DNA of 64,000 nucleotides from Lishizhenia tianjinensis (GTDB lineage: Bacteria; Bacteroidota; Bacteroidia; Flavobacteriales_D; Crocinitomicaceae): the NCBI RefSeq assembly GCF_900116425.1, contig NZ_FPAS01000001.1, positions 496,001 to 560,000 of the forward strand. The letters are read 5' to 3'. How positions within the stretch are numbered: the first letter of the stretch is position 1; every line of letters starts with the position of its first letter. The translations under genes and the position numbers were made by a program. This document shows positions 54,583 through 62,130 of the stretch, piece after piece. The notes under the pieces were generated by a model. It did no database searches. It worked only from the letters and a program-made list of their open reading frames with translations, and was not told the origin of the DNA.

Positions 54583-55038
54583 CTAACGTTTCAAATTCTT
54601 TTCATATAAATCTATCCAATCTTGAACGGTCATTTTTTGAACCGTCTCTTTGATCAAATCATAAGGAATATCATTCATTCGCTTCAAACGCAAGCAACTT
54701 TTGCCCATATCTAATTTGTATTTGCTGTGCTTCGGATATTCTTCCACAAACCATTTGTACAATTCTGGGTTAGCATAAATCCCCATGTGGTAAAAACCAA
54801 TAAAATTCTTTTGTGAAGCAAGGCTCAAAAAGGGAAGGGGTAACTCTGGTGTACAGTGGTAACCGCTAGGGTATATATCATGAGGTACAACCCATCCCAA
54901 CATACCATAACTTATCGTTTCTTTAAAACCTTCCGGAATGTTTTCATTAATGATTTCTCTTAATTTCTGAATGACTTCTCTTCTTTCTTCAGGAATCTGA
55001 GCAATGTACTCTTCTGGCGTATTGGCTTTGTATTGCAT
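54583..55038 (-). CDS. DUF1801-family protein
   Basis: A 151-residue DUF1801 (YdhG-like) protein. The family look is 'TPEEYIAQIPEERREVIQKL', 'INENIPEGFKETISYGMLGW' and 'FYHMGIYANPELYKWFVEEY', ending with 'GKSCLRLKRMNDIPYDLIKE'. Biochemical role unknown. It converges with the trmN6-like gene, 6 bases apart. Confidence 0.88.
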   Translation of the reverse strand: MQYKANTPEEYIAQIPEERREVIQKLREIINENIPEGFKETISYGMLGWVVPHDIYPSGYHCTPELPLPFLSLASQKNFIGFYHMGIYANPELYKWFVEEYPKHSKYKLDMGKSCLRLKRMNDIPYDLIKETVQKMTVQDWIDLYEKNLKR

Positions 55039-55100
55039 GTTTAAATTTTATGTAAACACTAAATTAAAGCTAATTCGGAGAGTTCAAAAGTTGAGGACAT

Positions 55101-55130
55101 AAAAAAGGTGAGCATTACACTCACCTTTTT
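55101..55130 (-). terminator. Terminator after the first outer-membrane protein
   Basis: The arms AAAAAGGTGAG and CTCACCTTTTT enclose a 7-base loop with A/T runs on both sides. It lies 1 base past the stop at 55132 on the minus strand and shares its stem sequence with the hairpin at 55792. Confidence 0.82.
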
Positions 55131-55131
55131 A

Positions 55132-55722
55132 TTAATTAAATATTTTGTAATGCAAACTAAAGGCTAAAGAATTACTTGAGTTTTTGAAAAGTAGAGATCT
55201 GTTTTTTCCAGTGTGGAACTGGCTCATTCCAAAACCTACATTAGGTACAAATTCTAGATTTAGAATAAATTTCTCTGATAAGTCATAAGTTAGTCCAAAA
55301 GTGTGACCAATACCTGCGTACAAACCAAAATGCTTTAGAGAAACGTAGGCTCCAACAAAGGGTTCCCAACCATGGTAATAGGTGAATTTATTATCCAATT
55401 GCTTTGTTTTAAGGAAAGAAAAGGCTCCACCTGCTCCTAAGGCCAAATACTCTCTATCCAAAGGTCGGTTCAAGCTACTTACATTTGACCCCACAAGACC
55501 CGTACTTACCGTTCTAAACCTAAAAGCCCGATTTTCGTTTTTATGTTTTAGATAAGTAAAACCTAGGTTTCCTTTCATATCTACACGTACTCCCATTTCT
55601 TTACCAAGGGTTACACTTGGTTTTGTATATAGTTTAGAATCTGTATTTCCTTGAGCGTGTACGGAAAAATTTTGTGCGATGAAGAAGGCAATAAACGTAG
55701 TAAGGGTAAAAATTCTATTCAT
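55132..55722 (-). CDS. Outer-membrane-type protein, tandem paralogue 1
   Basis: A 196-residue protein with a signal peptide (MNRIFTLTTFIAFFIAQNFSVHA) and repeated amphipathic beta strands rich in Gly, Tyr and Phe, ending 'LAFSLHYKIFN'. The pattern suggests a small beta barrel. It resembles its neighbour at 55834 in length and in motifs such as 'KHKNENRAFRFRTVSTGLVG' against 'MHKENKAIRFRAGGLNYNY', so the two look like a tandem duplication. Function unknown. Confidence 0.7.
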   Translation of the reverse strand: MNRIFTLTTFIAFFIAQNFSVHAQGNTDSKLYTKPSVTLGKEMGVRVDMKGNLGFTYLKHKNENRAFRFRTVSTGLVGSNVSSLNRPLDREYLALGAGGAFSFLKTKQLDNKFTYYHGWEPFVGAYVSLKHFGLYAGIGHTFGLTYDLSEKFILNLEFVPNVGFGMSQFHTGKNRSLLFKNSSNSLAFSLHYKIFN

Positions 55723-55791
55723 GTGATTTAAGTGTTATTTTCAAAATGATTTACAAAAATAAATTCATTTTGGAGATTTCAAATGATAAAC

Positions 55792-55819
55792 AAAAAAAGG
55801 TGAGTATTATACTCACCTT
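55792..55819 (-). terminator. Terminator after the second outer-membrane protein
   Basis: The arms AAGGTGAGTA and TACTCACCTT are followed by T on the minus strand. The stem repeats the core of the hairpin at 55101, consistent with duplication of gene plus terminator. Confidence 0.78.
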
Positions 55820-55833
55820 CATCATATTTTACC

Positions 55834-56382
55834 TTAGAAATTATAGGTTGCTCCCAGACCTATTAATTGACTACTCGTATTAAAACCTACATAGGTGGTG
55901 GATAAACCTGGATTCGAAGGGTAGTGGTTATTATTCACGTACAACGCCGGTATCGTTTCTAGGTAGATGTTGAAGTTTTGGTTGAGGGCATAATTAAACC
56001 CTAGCATGTACCCAAGTGCTAAAGATGTATTACTTTGCTGTAGGCCTTGGACGGCTGTAAAGGCAAAGTTAATGGCCGGTTCAAATCCATGCTGAAAAGA
56101 GAACTTATCGTTGATGGGTTTAAATCGTTGAAAACCTACAGCTAGTCTTAAACCACCTGTCGAACTTTTGGTATCTACATGATAATTGTAATTTAACCCT
56201 CCTGCTCTAAAACGGATGGCTTTGTTTTCCTTGTGCATGAGTGAAAAGGTGAGGTCTAGGTTGTTGAAATTGCTGGTTCTTAGTCCTACAGCTTTACCCT
56301 TGGTTGGTGCTTGGGCATAGGTGGTGGTAATCATACCTAAGCTTGCAACTATTGTCGCGATCAATAATTTATAAACTTTCAT
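55834..56382 (-). CDS. Outer-membrane-type protein, tandem paralogue 2
   Basis: A 182-residue exported protein (signal MKVYKLLIATIVASLGMITTTYA) with a beta-barrel-like pattern, ending 'LIGLGATYNF' with a terminal aromatic residue. Shared features with the 55132 protein are 'NKAIRFRAGG', 'FSFQHGFEPAINFAF' against 'FTYYHGWEPFVGAYV', and 'LNQNFNIYLETIPALYVNNN' against 'SEKFILNLEFVPNVGFG'. It sits between ndk and the other copy. Function unknown. Confidence 0.7.
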   Translation of the reverse strand: MKVYKLLIATIVASLGMITTTYAQAPTKGKAVGLRTSNFNNLDLTFSLMHKENKAIRFRAGGLNYNYHVDTKSSTGGLRLAVGFQRFKPINDKFSFQHGFEPAINFAFTAVQGLQQSNTSLALGYMLGFNYALNQNFNIYLETIPALYVNNNHYPSNPGLSTTYVGFNTSSQLIGLGATYNF

Positions 56383-56416
56383 ATTTATTTGATTAGAATT
56401 AGATGAGGAAAGTACA

Positions 56417-56450
56417 TAAAAAAACAGGTCGACAATTATGCCGACCTGTT
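56417..56450 (-). terminator. Terminator of ndk
   Basis: The arms AACAGGTCG and CGACCTGTT enclose a 10-base loop and are followed by T on the minus strand, about 30 bases after the ndk stop. Confidence 0.82.
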
Positions 56451-56481
56451 AATATATTTTAAAGCTTACTTAAGTAGCTCC

Positions 56482-56901
56482 TTAGAAAATCTCGTTTGCA
56501 GAGAAGTGGAAGTTACCTTCGATCTCAGCGTTCTCATCAGAGTCAGATCCGTGAACTGCGTTTCTTCCGATAGACTCAGCGTACTTCTGACGGATAGTTC
56601 CTTCAGCAGCTTCAGCTGGGTTAGTAGCACCGATTAATGTTCTGAAATCAGCAACAGCGTTGTCTTTCTCTAAGATAGCAGCAACGATAGGACCAGAAGT
56701 CATGTACTCAACTAATTCACCGTAGAATGGACGCTCAGCGTGAACTTCGTAAAATTTCTTAGCTTGCTCTTCAGTTAAACGTGTGTATTTCATCGCTTTG
56801 ATGTCAAAACCAGCTTCGATAATCATATCGATGATTTTCCCCATGTGCCCGTTCTCAATTGCGTCAGGCTTAAGCATTGTAAATGTTCTATTCGTTGCCA
56901 T
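56482..56901 (-). CDS. ndk: Nucleoside diphosphate kinase
   Basis: A 139-residue NDP kinase that keeps NTP pools balanced using a phosphohistidine. Motifs: '[20 protein letters not shown]', '[20 protein letters not shown]' and the catalytic '[20 protein letters not shown]' with the active His. Length is normal. Single gene upstream of the tandem outer-membrane-type genes. Confidence 0.97.
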   Translation of the reverse strand: MATNRTFTMLKPDAIENGHMGKIIDMIIEAGFDIKAMKYTRLTEEQAKKFYEVHAERPFYGELVEYMTSGPIVAAILEKDNAVADFRTLIGATNPAEAAEGTIRQKYAESIGRNAVHGSDSDENAEIEGNFHFSANEIF

Positions 56902-57017
56902 TATAAATGTTTTTCAAAAAATTTGGTGCAAAGATATACATATAAAGTTCTTAATTCAATAGTTCACTATAAAAGTGTGTTTGGAAGGGAAAGTTTAACG
57001 TTTTGGAAACAATGTAA

Positions 57018-57124
57018 AGATTGGAAATTTGAAATTGGAGATTGGAGATTGGAAATTAGAAATGGAGATTTGAAATTTGAACTTTGACTTATGACTTTTG
57101 ACTTTTGAACTTTGAATTTTGAAC
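57018..57124. repeat. AT-rich imperfect repeats of GGAGATT / TTGAAATT type
   Basis: About 107 bases made of short irregular units such as ATTGGAGATT, ATTGGAAATT and GATTTGAAATT, then a run of ACTTTGACTTTTGA-like units. The same unit family recurs at 57305-57350, on the other side of a GC-richer block. No coding potential. Confidence 0.85.
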
Positions 57125-57127
57125 TCA

Positions 57128-57300
57128 TTCGGCTACATCCCAAGCTACCGATGTCCGCTTGGGTCGGGCTATACGCTATTACTCCTCTCCCCAAAAGCTT
57201 TTCATCAACCACCCTGCAAAGCTTCTTTAGTCGCTTTATAGGCTTGGCTATTCAATAGCTTTTGTTCCTCCGGGGTATCCGCTGCTATCCCTTGTAGGGA
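57128..57300 (-). other. Structured GC-richer intergenic element
   Basis: This 173-base block differs from its AT-rich surroundings. On the plus strand CCCAAG (57139) and CTTGGG (57158) form a stem; on the minus strand it opens with GGGATAGCAGCGGATACCCC and later has AGCCCGACCCAAGCGG. Elements with AGCGG...AGCCCGACC wording recur between genes in Flavobacteriia, and may correspond to an RNA family such as Flavo-1; I cannot confirm a match. No open reading frame of note. Flanked on both sides by related repeats. Confidence 0.4.
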
Positions 57301-57304
57301 AAAT

Positions 57305-57350
57305 AGATTGGAAATTGGAGATTTGAAATTGGAGATTTGAAATTGGAGAT
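57305..57350. repeat. Second block of GGAGATTTGAAATT-type repeats
   Basis: About three units of ATTTGAAATTGGAG-type sequence, the same family as 57018-57124 and in the same orientation. Confidence 0.85.
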
Positions 57351-57423
57351 AGGTTTTAGTAAACTTCGATTATTGCTAAGTTTATACTAGACTTAAAATT
57401 GAATTTTTCGTGCTTTTAGAGGA

Positions 57424-57813
57424 TTAGTTGGATTTAATTTCAAATGTTCCGTGGTTTTCGTATTGGCTTCCTCCTTGGTAATAAACTTCTGTAAAGTTTC
57501 CTTTTATGAAGTATTCTTTACTAAATAATTTGTTGGACCATTCTCCATCTATATCCATTCCAAATTGGGAGAAGGAAATGTTTTCTATTTTTCCTTCAAT
57601 GATTTTACCATTTTTCGTTAGCTCAGAATCGTTGATGATAATTTTGTTTTTAGAAGATGCTGATATTTCTATTTCAGCAGTTTCAACTACTCCTTGAGGA
57701 GTGCTGTAGGTGAATGTTCCTTGATACTTACCTACACTTGGTTTCTCTTTAGAGCAGCCTAGCATAAAAACTATAAGGAAAATACTTGCTATTACTAAGA
57801 TGTGAGTCTTCAT
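57424..57813 (-). CDS. Small lipoprotein, unknown
   Basis: A 129-residue lipoprotein (MKTHILVIASIFLIVFMLGC). The mature part is beta-rich: 'VGKYQGTFTYSTPQGVVETA', 'ISASSKNKIIINDSELTKNG', ending 'YENHGTFEIKSN'. No family recognised. It is the last gene of the minus-strand orphan set from 62 kb and is followed by the repeat region. The gap to the next gene upstream (57814-57898) contains a GCTTAAC core that may be the remnant of an attC-like site. Confidence 0.65.
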   Translation of the reverse strand: MKTHILVIASIFLIVFMLGCSKEKPSVGKYQGTFTYSTPQGVVETAEIEISASSKNKIIINDSELTKNGKIIEGKIENISFSQFGMDIDGEWSNKLFSKEYFIKGNFTEVYYQGGSQYENHGTFEIKSN

Positions 57814-57898
57814 TAAATTTGGTTTTAAGGTTGCCTGCTTAACGATCAGGACGCTAAATATATCTTTAAATTACTTGTTGGAACACGTTTTTAACTTT

Positions 57899-58507
57899 TC
57901 ATCCGGCTTCTTGCCTCCAAAAGTGAACGATTTTATCATTTTCTATTTTGAATCCATAAATGACCATTGATTCTACACACCAATCAGGTTGAGCTAGAAA
58001 GGTGTTGTAAACGCTCAATCTGAATGAGCAATTCTTAGCTTCAAAATTCATAGCAATCTTGTCTTTACAAATCTCGGGGTCTGTATAACCCTTAGGAGCT
58101 ATGTTAAAATGATACTCTTTTTCGAACTGGTTGTTAGCAGTTAGTGAGTCCAAGTTAATGTCAGCTAGAAACTCCTTTAAATATTCCAGTGTCAAGTCGA
58201 CCATTATTGATGTTTCTTGATCATTGTTAGGATATTGCACCTTTCTAATTGAATCTAGTTTGGAAAAGAAATCTGCCTGAAGTCCTGTGCCCTTAAGTTT
58301 CAAAAAATCCTCAGCTTTTCCCATACAAATTGTAGAAGCAACTTGCTCTGAATCTTTTTCCATTGACTTAGCATATTCTTCTCTTTGTTCCTTATCTGGT
58401 CCTGGAGTAAGTTCTATTCCGTCAGAGGTAGCAATATTATCGTTTTCCTGAGTATTAACACATCCAAAAAATGTCAATACAATCAATATGTAAATTAGAA
58501 TCTTCAT
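57899..58507 (-). CDS. Lipoprotein, unknown
   Basis: A 202-residue lipoprotein (MKILIYILIVLTFFGC). The mature part is helical at first ('DKEQREEYAKSMEKDSEQVA', 'LDSIRKVQYPNNDQETSIMV') and ends in beta-rich 'MVIYGFKIENDKIVHFWRQE'. It starts 4 bases after the neighbouring lipoprotein stop, so the two form one unit. Unknown family. Confidence 0.65.
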   Translation of the reverse strand: MKILIYILIVLTFFGCVNTQENDNIATSDGIELTPGPDKEQREEYAKSMEKDSEQVASTICMGKAEDFLKLKGTGLQADFFSKLDSIRKVQYPNNDQETSIMVDLTLEYLKEFLADINLDSLTANNQFEKEYHFNIAPKGYTDPEICKDKIAMNFEAKNCSFRLSVYNTFLAQPDWCVESMVIYGFKIENDKIVHFWRQEAG

Positions 58508-58511
58508 TATT

Positions 58512-58943
58512 TCAATTCGTTAACAGCGAGTAAATTGTTTTATCTTCTGAATCCTTGATAATATACCAACGATCGTTTTTGCGATATATCAGTTTTCCCT
58601 TATTGTTTGTCTCCAAATCTATAAACCAATCTGGCTTGGCACCTGAGAGTTTTTCAATGACTTTTTCCAAATTAGAAAAATCAATTTTAGTGTAATCAGA
58701 AGAACTTAAAATTGAGTCATAGAATCCTACCTCCATATATTCAAACCTGGAAAAAGCGTATAGAGAGTCAAGACCGGAAATACTTTTGAAATTAAAAGCA
58801 TCTTTACCAACACAATCAGGAAACCAGCTCTTTGCTCGAAGGTTAGATTTATCAAACTCTTTTAATGTTTCATATTCTTGTCGGAACTCATCAGAACACG
58901 ATGCAATTCCTATCAATATTATCAGAAGAACGAGAAATTTCAT
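58512..58943 (-). CDS. Small lipoprotein, unknown
   Basis: A 143-residue lipoprotein (MKFLVLLIILIGIASCSD). The mature part carries 'FKSISGLDSLYAFSRFEYME' and 'LEKVIEKLSGAKPDWFIDLE', ending 'RWYIIKDSEDKTIYSLL'. Its start abuts an attC-like palindrome (58951-59008), so with the 57899 gene it may form one two-gene cassette. Confidence 0.65.
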   Translation of the reverse strand: MKFLVLLIILIGIASCSDEFRQEYETLKEFDKSNLRAKSWFPDCVGKDAFNFKSISGLDSLYAFSRFEYMEVGFYDSILSSSDYTKIDFSNLEKVIEKLSGAKPDWFIDLETNNKGKLIYRKNDRWYIIKDSEDKTIYSLLTN

Positions 58944-58950
58944 GATTTAC

Positions 58951-59008
58951 GCTAACGGTTTGGCTATGAGTAGTTTATCGTAGGTCATTGCGTATAAGTG
59001 TTATTGTG
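58951..59008. repeat. attC-like palindromic site (degenerate)
   Basis: Plus strand: TAAC (58953), 7-base spacer GGTTTGG, arm CTATGAGTA, 16-base loop, arm TGCGTATAA, 5-base spacer GTGTT. Only about six of nine arm positions pair, but the spacer lengths, loop length and much of the sequence match the site at 59530. Confidence 0.55.
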
Positions 59009-59024
59009 TTATGGCTTTTTTCTT

Positions 59025-59516
59025 TTATTCATTCAATGGCATAATCACTTGATTAATAAGTGAATTGTCATCATTTATTTTTTCTAAGGTCCATGTCTCA
59101 TATATCAAATTCATCTGAAACGAATTAGTCTCTAATTTTACTTCATTTATTTTCTTTCCAAGTCTGTCACTCCAATTGGTTGCCTTGTCAGAGTTTCTGA
59201 TTACTTTAAATCCTGGATATGCCAATGACCAATTTGTACCCCATACAAAGCCATCTGGTTCATTATTCTTTTCCCAAATTTGATAGTCGGTGAAAAGGTC
59301 GTCCCACGATTTTCTAAGTACGTCATCTTTTACCAATGTTTTGTACGTTAAATCGTAACAGTGCTTGAATGTTAATATATATCGACCTGCCGAGTCGCCA
59401 ATCCAATTTGCCTCGATTTCAAATTGGTAGTCTCGAACATAATCAGCAAAACCATGTTTTAAAATGGCAACATCGTATATGTCTTCTAATTTTATATCGT
59501 CAATTCCCATTGTCAT
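59025..59516 (-). CDS. YxiG-like cytosolic protein
   Basis: A 163-residue protein with no signal peptide, unlike its neighbours. 'EDIYDVAILKHGFADYVRDY', 'FVWGTNWSLAYPGFKVIRNS' and 'WSDRLGKKINEVKLETNSF' recall the YxiG-like domain of Bacillus LXG-toxin loci, which would make it an immunity- or partner-type protein; this is from memory of the family and uncertain. I prefer the ATG at 59516 over the GTG at 59531, which falls inside the attC-like site. Confidence 0.6.
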   Translation of the reverse strand: MTMGIDDIKLEDIYDVAILKHGFADYVRDYQFEIEANWIGDSAGRYILTFKHCYDLTYKTLVKDDVLRKSWDDLFTDYQIWEKNNEPDGFVWGTNWSLAYPGFKVIRNSDKATNWSDRLGKKINEVKLETNSFQMNLIYETWTLEKINDDNSLINQVIMPLNE

Positions 59517-59529
59517 TTTTCGCTTGTAC

Positions 59530-59587
59530 ACAACGGTTTGGCTATGCGCAGTTTACCTTAGGGCATTGCGCATAGGTGTTGTTGTTG
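59530..59587. repeat. attC-like palindromic site
   Basis: Plus strand: CAAC (59531), 7-base spacer GGTTTGG, arm CTATGCGCA, 16-base loop, arm TGCGCATAG (perfect 9-base complement), 5-base spacer GTGTT, GTTG (59581). It lies exactly between two orphan genes. Confidence 0.7.
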
Positions 59588-59600
59588 CATGTTTTCATTT

Positions 59601-60170
59601 TCATATGTGCATCATTATTCGATACTTTTTCAAGTTAGAACAAATCTTATGAAAATCATCCCGATTTATTCTTACACATTTGATTATTTCAAGTATTTCG
59701 GTCTCTTCTAATTCTGTTTTAGAGTCAATTTGGTAAACTTCCAATTCAGGAGCAAGCCCTAATATTATATTTAGATCAATCTGTTGACCATTTCCAATTT
59801 CAAATTCTAAATTGAAGGGGGCATAATTAGAAGCTTTTACTTCAATTCTATATTTTCCATTTTCAAGACGAAGTTGAGTATTACCGTTGAAATCGGAAGT
59901 CAGATTTGTTTCGGATTCAATTGCAAGATTTATTACCTTGATATTAGCAAAAATTACGGTATCACCTTGGTTGTCAATTAATCTTATTGTCGAATTTTCC
60001 CTATTTAATTTTGTAGTCAGTTGATACGAAGAAGTATCTTCTTTATTCTCAAATTGAAACCAATATTCGTACGGGTAATCTTCGTTCTTATCAACCTTAT
60101 TTAAGTGCCATTTTTGGCCAAAGCATTGAACAGTAAAAAGTATTGATAATATGAGAAATGTCAGTTTCAT
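59601..60170 (-). CDS. Exported protein with carboxypeptidase-regulatory-like domain
   Basis: A 189-residue protein with a signal peptide (MKLTFLILSILFTVQCFG). The middle (about residues 60-130) looks like a CarboxypepD-regulatory beta sandwich: 'IRLIDNQGDTVIFANIKVIN', 'GNTQLRLENGKYRIEVKASN', 'YAPFNLEFEIGNGQQIDLNI'. The tail 'EILEIIKCVRINRDDFHKIC' is charged and helical. Function unknown; probably periplasmic or surface. It sits between two attC-like sites (59530 and 60183), the shape expected of a single-gene cassette. Confidence 0.68.
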   Translation of the reverse strand: MKLTFLILSILFTVQCFGQKWHLNKVDKNEDYPYEYWFQFENKEDTSSYQLTTKLNRENSTIRLIDNQGDTVIFANIKVINLAIESETNLTSDFNGNTQLRLENGKYRIEVKASNYAPFNLEFEIGNGQQIDLNIILGLAPELEVYQIDSKTELEETEILEIIKCVRINRDDFHKICSNLKKYRIMMHI

Positions 60171-60182
60171 CTTAATGTACTA

Positions 60183-60307
60183 TAACGTTTTGCATATGGC
60201 TTTGTGGCGGTTTCGAAGCACTTTACCGTCCCTAGAAACCAAAGCTTGCTACGGAGCGAAACCTTGCTCGCACTCGTTCACCTGCCATAAGCTATATGCC
60301 TTGTTAA
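60183..60307. repeat. Long attC-like palindromic site
   Basis: Plus strand: TAAC (60183), 7-base spacer GTTTTGC, arm ATATGGCTT (60194), a long variable middle of 86 bases, arm AAGCTATAT (60289, one mismatch), 5-base spacer GCCTT, GTTA (60303). The middle includes further pairing such as GGTTTCG/CGAAACC. Overall length is like VCR-type attC sites. Confidence 0.68.
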
Positions 60308-60313
60308 CACCAG

Positions 60314-61108
60314 TTAATTATACTTACTTTCAAAAAAATCCTTTCCATCTCTCAATATAGTTCCATTTACTACTTTCTCAAGTTCTAGTTCAACTTTGAT
60401 TCCTGTGAATAGGGTGTATTCTAACTTAATAAATCCATATTTGTTAGAATAGTAGGCTTTAAGTTTGGACTTCCCACTATTAGATGTTGCAACAGCATTA
60501 ATTACGAAACAGTCTATTTCTCCGAGTTTGCAATTAAGTTTCTCTTTTCCAGTAATCTCATAACGGTAGTTTAATAATAGCCTACCGTCCCATTTCCCCC
60601 ATTTTTCATTAGACCAATGATTGCCTATACTCATACTGTCAGTCCACTTATAACCTTTAGGTTTGTTTAGTTTTATATATGGAAAAGGACAAGTTTCTAG
60701 AGATTTAAAAAATCCACTTCTTGGTGGGTGAATCCAAATATTTTCTTTATTCTCCACAATTCCCGTAAAGGCGATTATTTTTGGATTGGGTTCATAGCTG
60801 TAACAGACTTCTGTTTGTTTTGTATTTGTTCTTTGAAATAATCTCGGTTTTATCATTGTTAAATGAATTTCAGAAATTTTAAGTGAATCAATGTTATTAG
60901 TAAGTTTAAAATTATCTGAATCATTTTCTTTTAAAAATAGAGTCGAATCGTCTTCAGTAATTTTTATGTTGAAAACAAACTCTTTACCTAAAGTGTAGAT
61001 TCGATTATTTTTATCAACTTTTCTTTTTTCAATATGTAAGCCATCATATTGCTGCCCAAAAGATAGATTTGAAATTAGCAGTATCAATATTAAAATTCTG
61101 TTTTTCAT
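60314..61108 (-). CDS. Exported protein, unknown
   Basis: A 264-residue protein with a signal peptide (MKNRILILILLISNLSFG). The mature part is beta-rich: 'YEPNPKIIAFTGIVENKENI', 'LLNYRYEITGKEKLNCKLGE', 'LKAYYSNKYGFIKLEYTLFT', the last part recalling DUF3108-like lipid-binding domains. No enzyme motif. Located between attC-like sites at 60183 and 61118, so likely its own cassette. Confidence 0.68.
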   Translation of the reverse strand: MKNRILILILLISNLSFGQQYDGLHIEKRKVDKNNRIYTLGKEFVFNIKITEDDSTLFLKENDSDNFKLTNNIDSLKISEIHLTMIKPRLFQRTNTKQTEVCYSYEPNPKIIAFTGIVENKENIWIHPPRSGFFKSLETCPFPYIKLNKPKGYKWTDSMSIGNHWSNEKWGKWDGRLLLNYRYEITGKEKLNCKLGEIDCFVINAVATSNSGKSKLKAYYSNKYGFIKLEYTLFTGIKVELELEKVVNGTILRDGKDFFESKYN

Positions 61109-61115
61109 AATTGGT

Positions 61116-61165
61116 GGTAACGTTTTGGCTAAACTGCGTTTTAATGCAGTTTAGGTTTTGTTAGC
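61116..61165. repeat. attC-like palindromic site, best-conserved
   Basis: Plus strand: TAAC (61118), 7-base spacer GTTTTGG, arm CTAAACTGC (61129), 8-base loop, arm GCAGTTTAG (61146, perfect complement), 5-base spacer GTTTT, GTTA (61160). The last codons of the 61141 gene fall within it. Confidence 0.72.
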
Positions 61166-62091
61166 CGTTCTTTTATTGTCCATCCTTCAAATGGAAATTT
61201 TTTGTATTTTATGTTGATGCTTCTATATGTTCCGTGTGGAAAAACTGAAATTTCTATAGTCTTTACTCCATTATAAATAAATAAGCAGTGATAATCGTTT
61301 TCTGTTTTTAAAACTAATCTATTTAGACTGTCGTAAAAATAGCTTTCGCGAATCATGACATGAGGATAGTAGCGTTCATGGCGTTGTCTACTATAAATTA
61401 GATTGTTACTGATTGAATCCATTTGACCAATAAAATACAGAGAATCCGTATTACCTTTAAAATAGTATGTTGCTATTGTGTGATTTTCAAAATCATCATA
61501 TACTATTGAATCTGAATAATTACTTCTATTCACATAAATAGGTCGATTATTATGATAAGTGTATAAACATGTATCATTAAATGCGGTTATGACTTTGTAT
61601 TTTTTAATATCATCATATATTTCAGTTAAGTTATATTCGGTTCTAAAAGTGTCCCTAGAAATTATATCAACTGAATATTCTAATCGATATCCCAATGTGC
61701 TATCATTTATAAATTTTACAGAATCATAGTAATAATAGGATTCTGTTTCATATGAAGAGACTTGAAAACCTTGAACAGAATCGAATAAGTTGCGATTTGT
61801 GTATTCTTCAATGAAAACTAGTTTGGCCGTTTTCTTCTTTCTGTTTTCTATCCACGATTCAATTTTTAAAAGCTCTCCATTAGGGTCGTAATAATTGAGT
61901 GAAGTCAAATATTTATTCTTTTTCTGAATAGAACTACTGGCTAAAATGTATGATGATCTTTGCTTTGAGGTCTTCCAAACAGGCTTAATACTGGAAATTG
62001 GATCGTGAAATTGATAAAATCCTTTTGATGGTCGCATACCAAAAGAATCCAATAAACAAAGTAATAATATCACTGTCAATATGTGTCTCAT
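61141..62091 (-). CDS. Exported protein of unknown function, cassette-borne
   Basis: A 316-residue protein with a signal peptide (MRHILTVILLLCLLDSFG). The mature part is rich in Tyr and Asp/Ser with repeated 'YYYDSVKFINDSTLGYRLEY', 'KVITAFNDTCLYTYHNNRPI' and 'YFYDSLNRLVLKTENDYHCL', like strands of a secreted beta-sheet protein with RHS/YD character. The ATG at 62091 is preferred to 62115 because the signal starts there. Its last 25 bases overlap the attC-like site at 61116, as cassette genes often do. Unknown family. Confidence 0.66.
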   Translation of the reverse strand: MRHILTVILLLCLLDSFGMRPSKGFYQFHDPISSIKPVWKTSKQRSSYILASSSIQKKNKYLTSLNYYDPNGELLKIESWIENRKKKTAKLVFIEEYTNRNLFDSVQGFQVSSYETESYYYYDSVKFINDSTLGYRLEYSVDIISRDTFRTEYNLTEIYDDIKKYKVITAFNDTCLYTYHNNRPIYVNRSNYSDSIVYDDFENHTIATYYFKGNTDSLYFIGQMDSISNNLIYSRQRHERYYPHVMIRESYFYDSLNRLVLKTENDYHCLFIYNGVKTIEISVFPHGTYRSINIKYKKFPFEGWTIKERLTKPKLH

Positions 62092-62107
62092 CCTATTTAT
62101 AATTACG

Positions 62108-62130
62108 GCTAACAAGTGTATAAATACACC
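62108..62130. repeat. Short hairpin with GGCTAAC core
   Basis: GGCTAAC (62107-62113) is followed by a GTGTAT AA ATACAC hairpin. GGCTAAC reads GTTAGCC on the gene strand, the complement of the box at the far end of the 61116 site, so this may be the outer edge of the array. It lacks the 7/5 spacer layout. Confidence 0.35.

Noticed and set aside
57018-57350. CRISPR-like repeat array
   Set aside because: Units are irregular and contiguous, with no spacers of constant length and no cas genes nearby.
57814-57898. Fifth attC-like site between two lipoprotein genes
   Set aside because: It contains a GCTTAAC core, but I could not find paired arms with the 7/5 spacer layout, so I do not count it.
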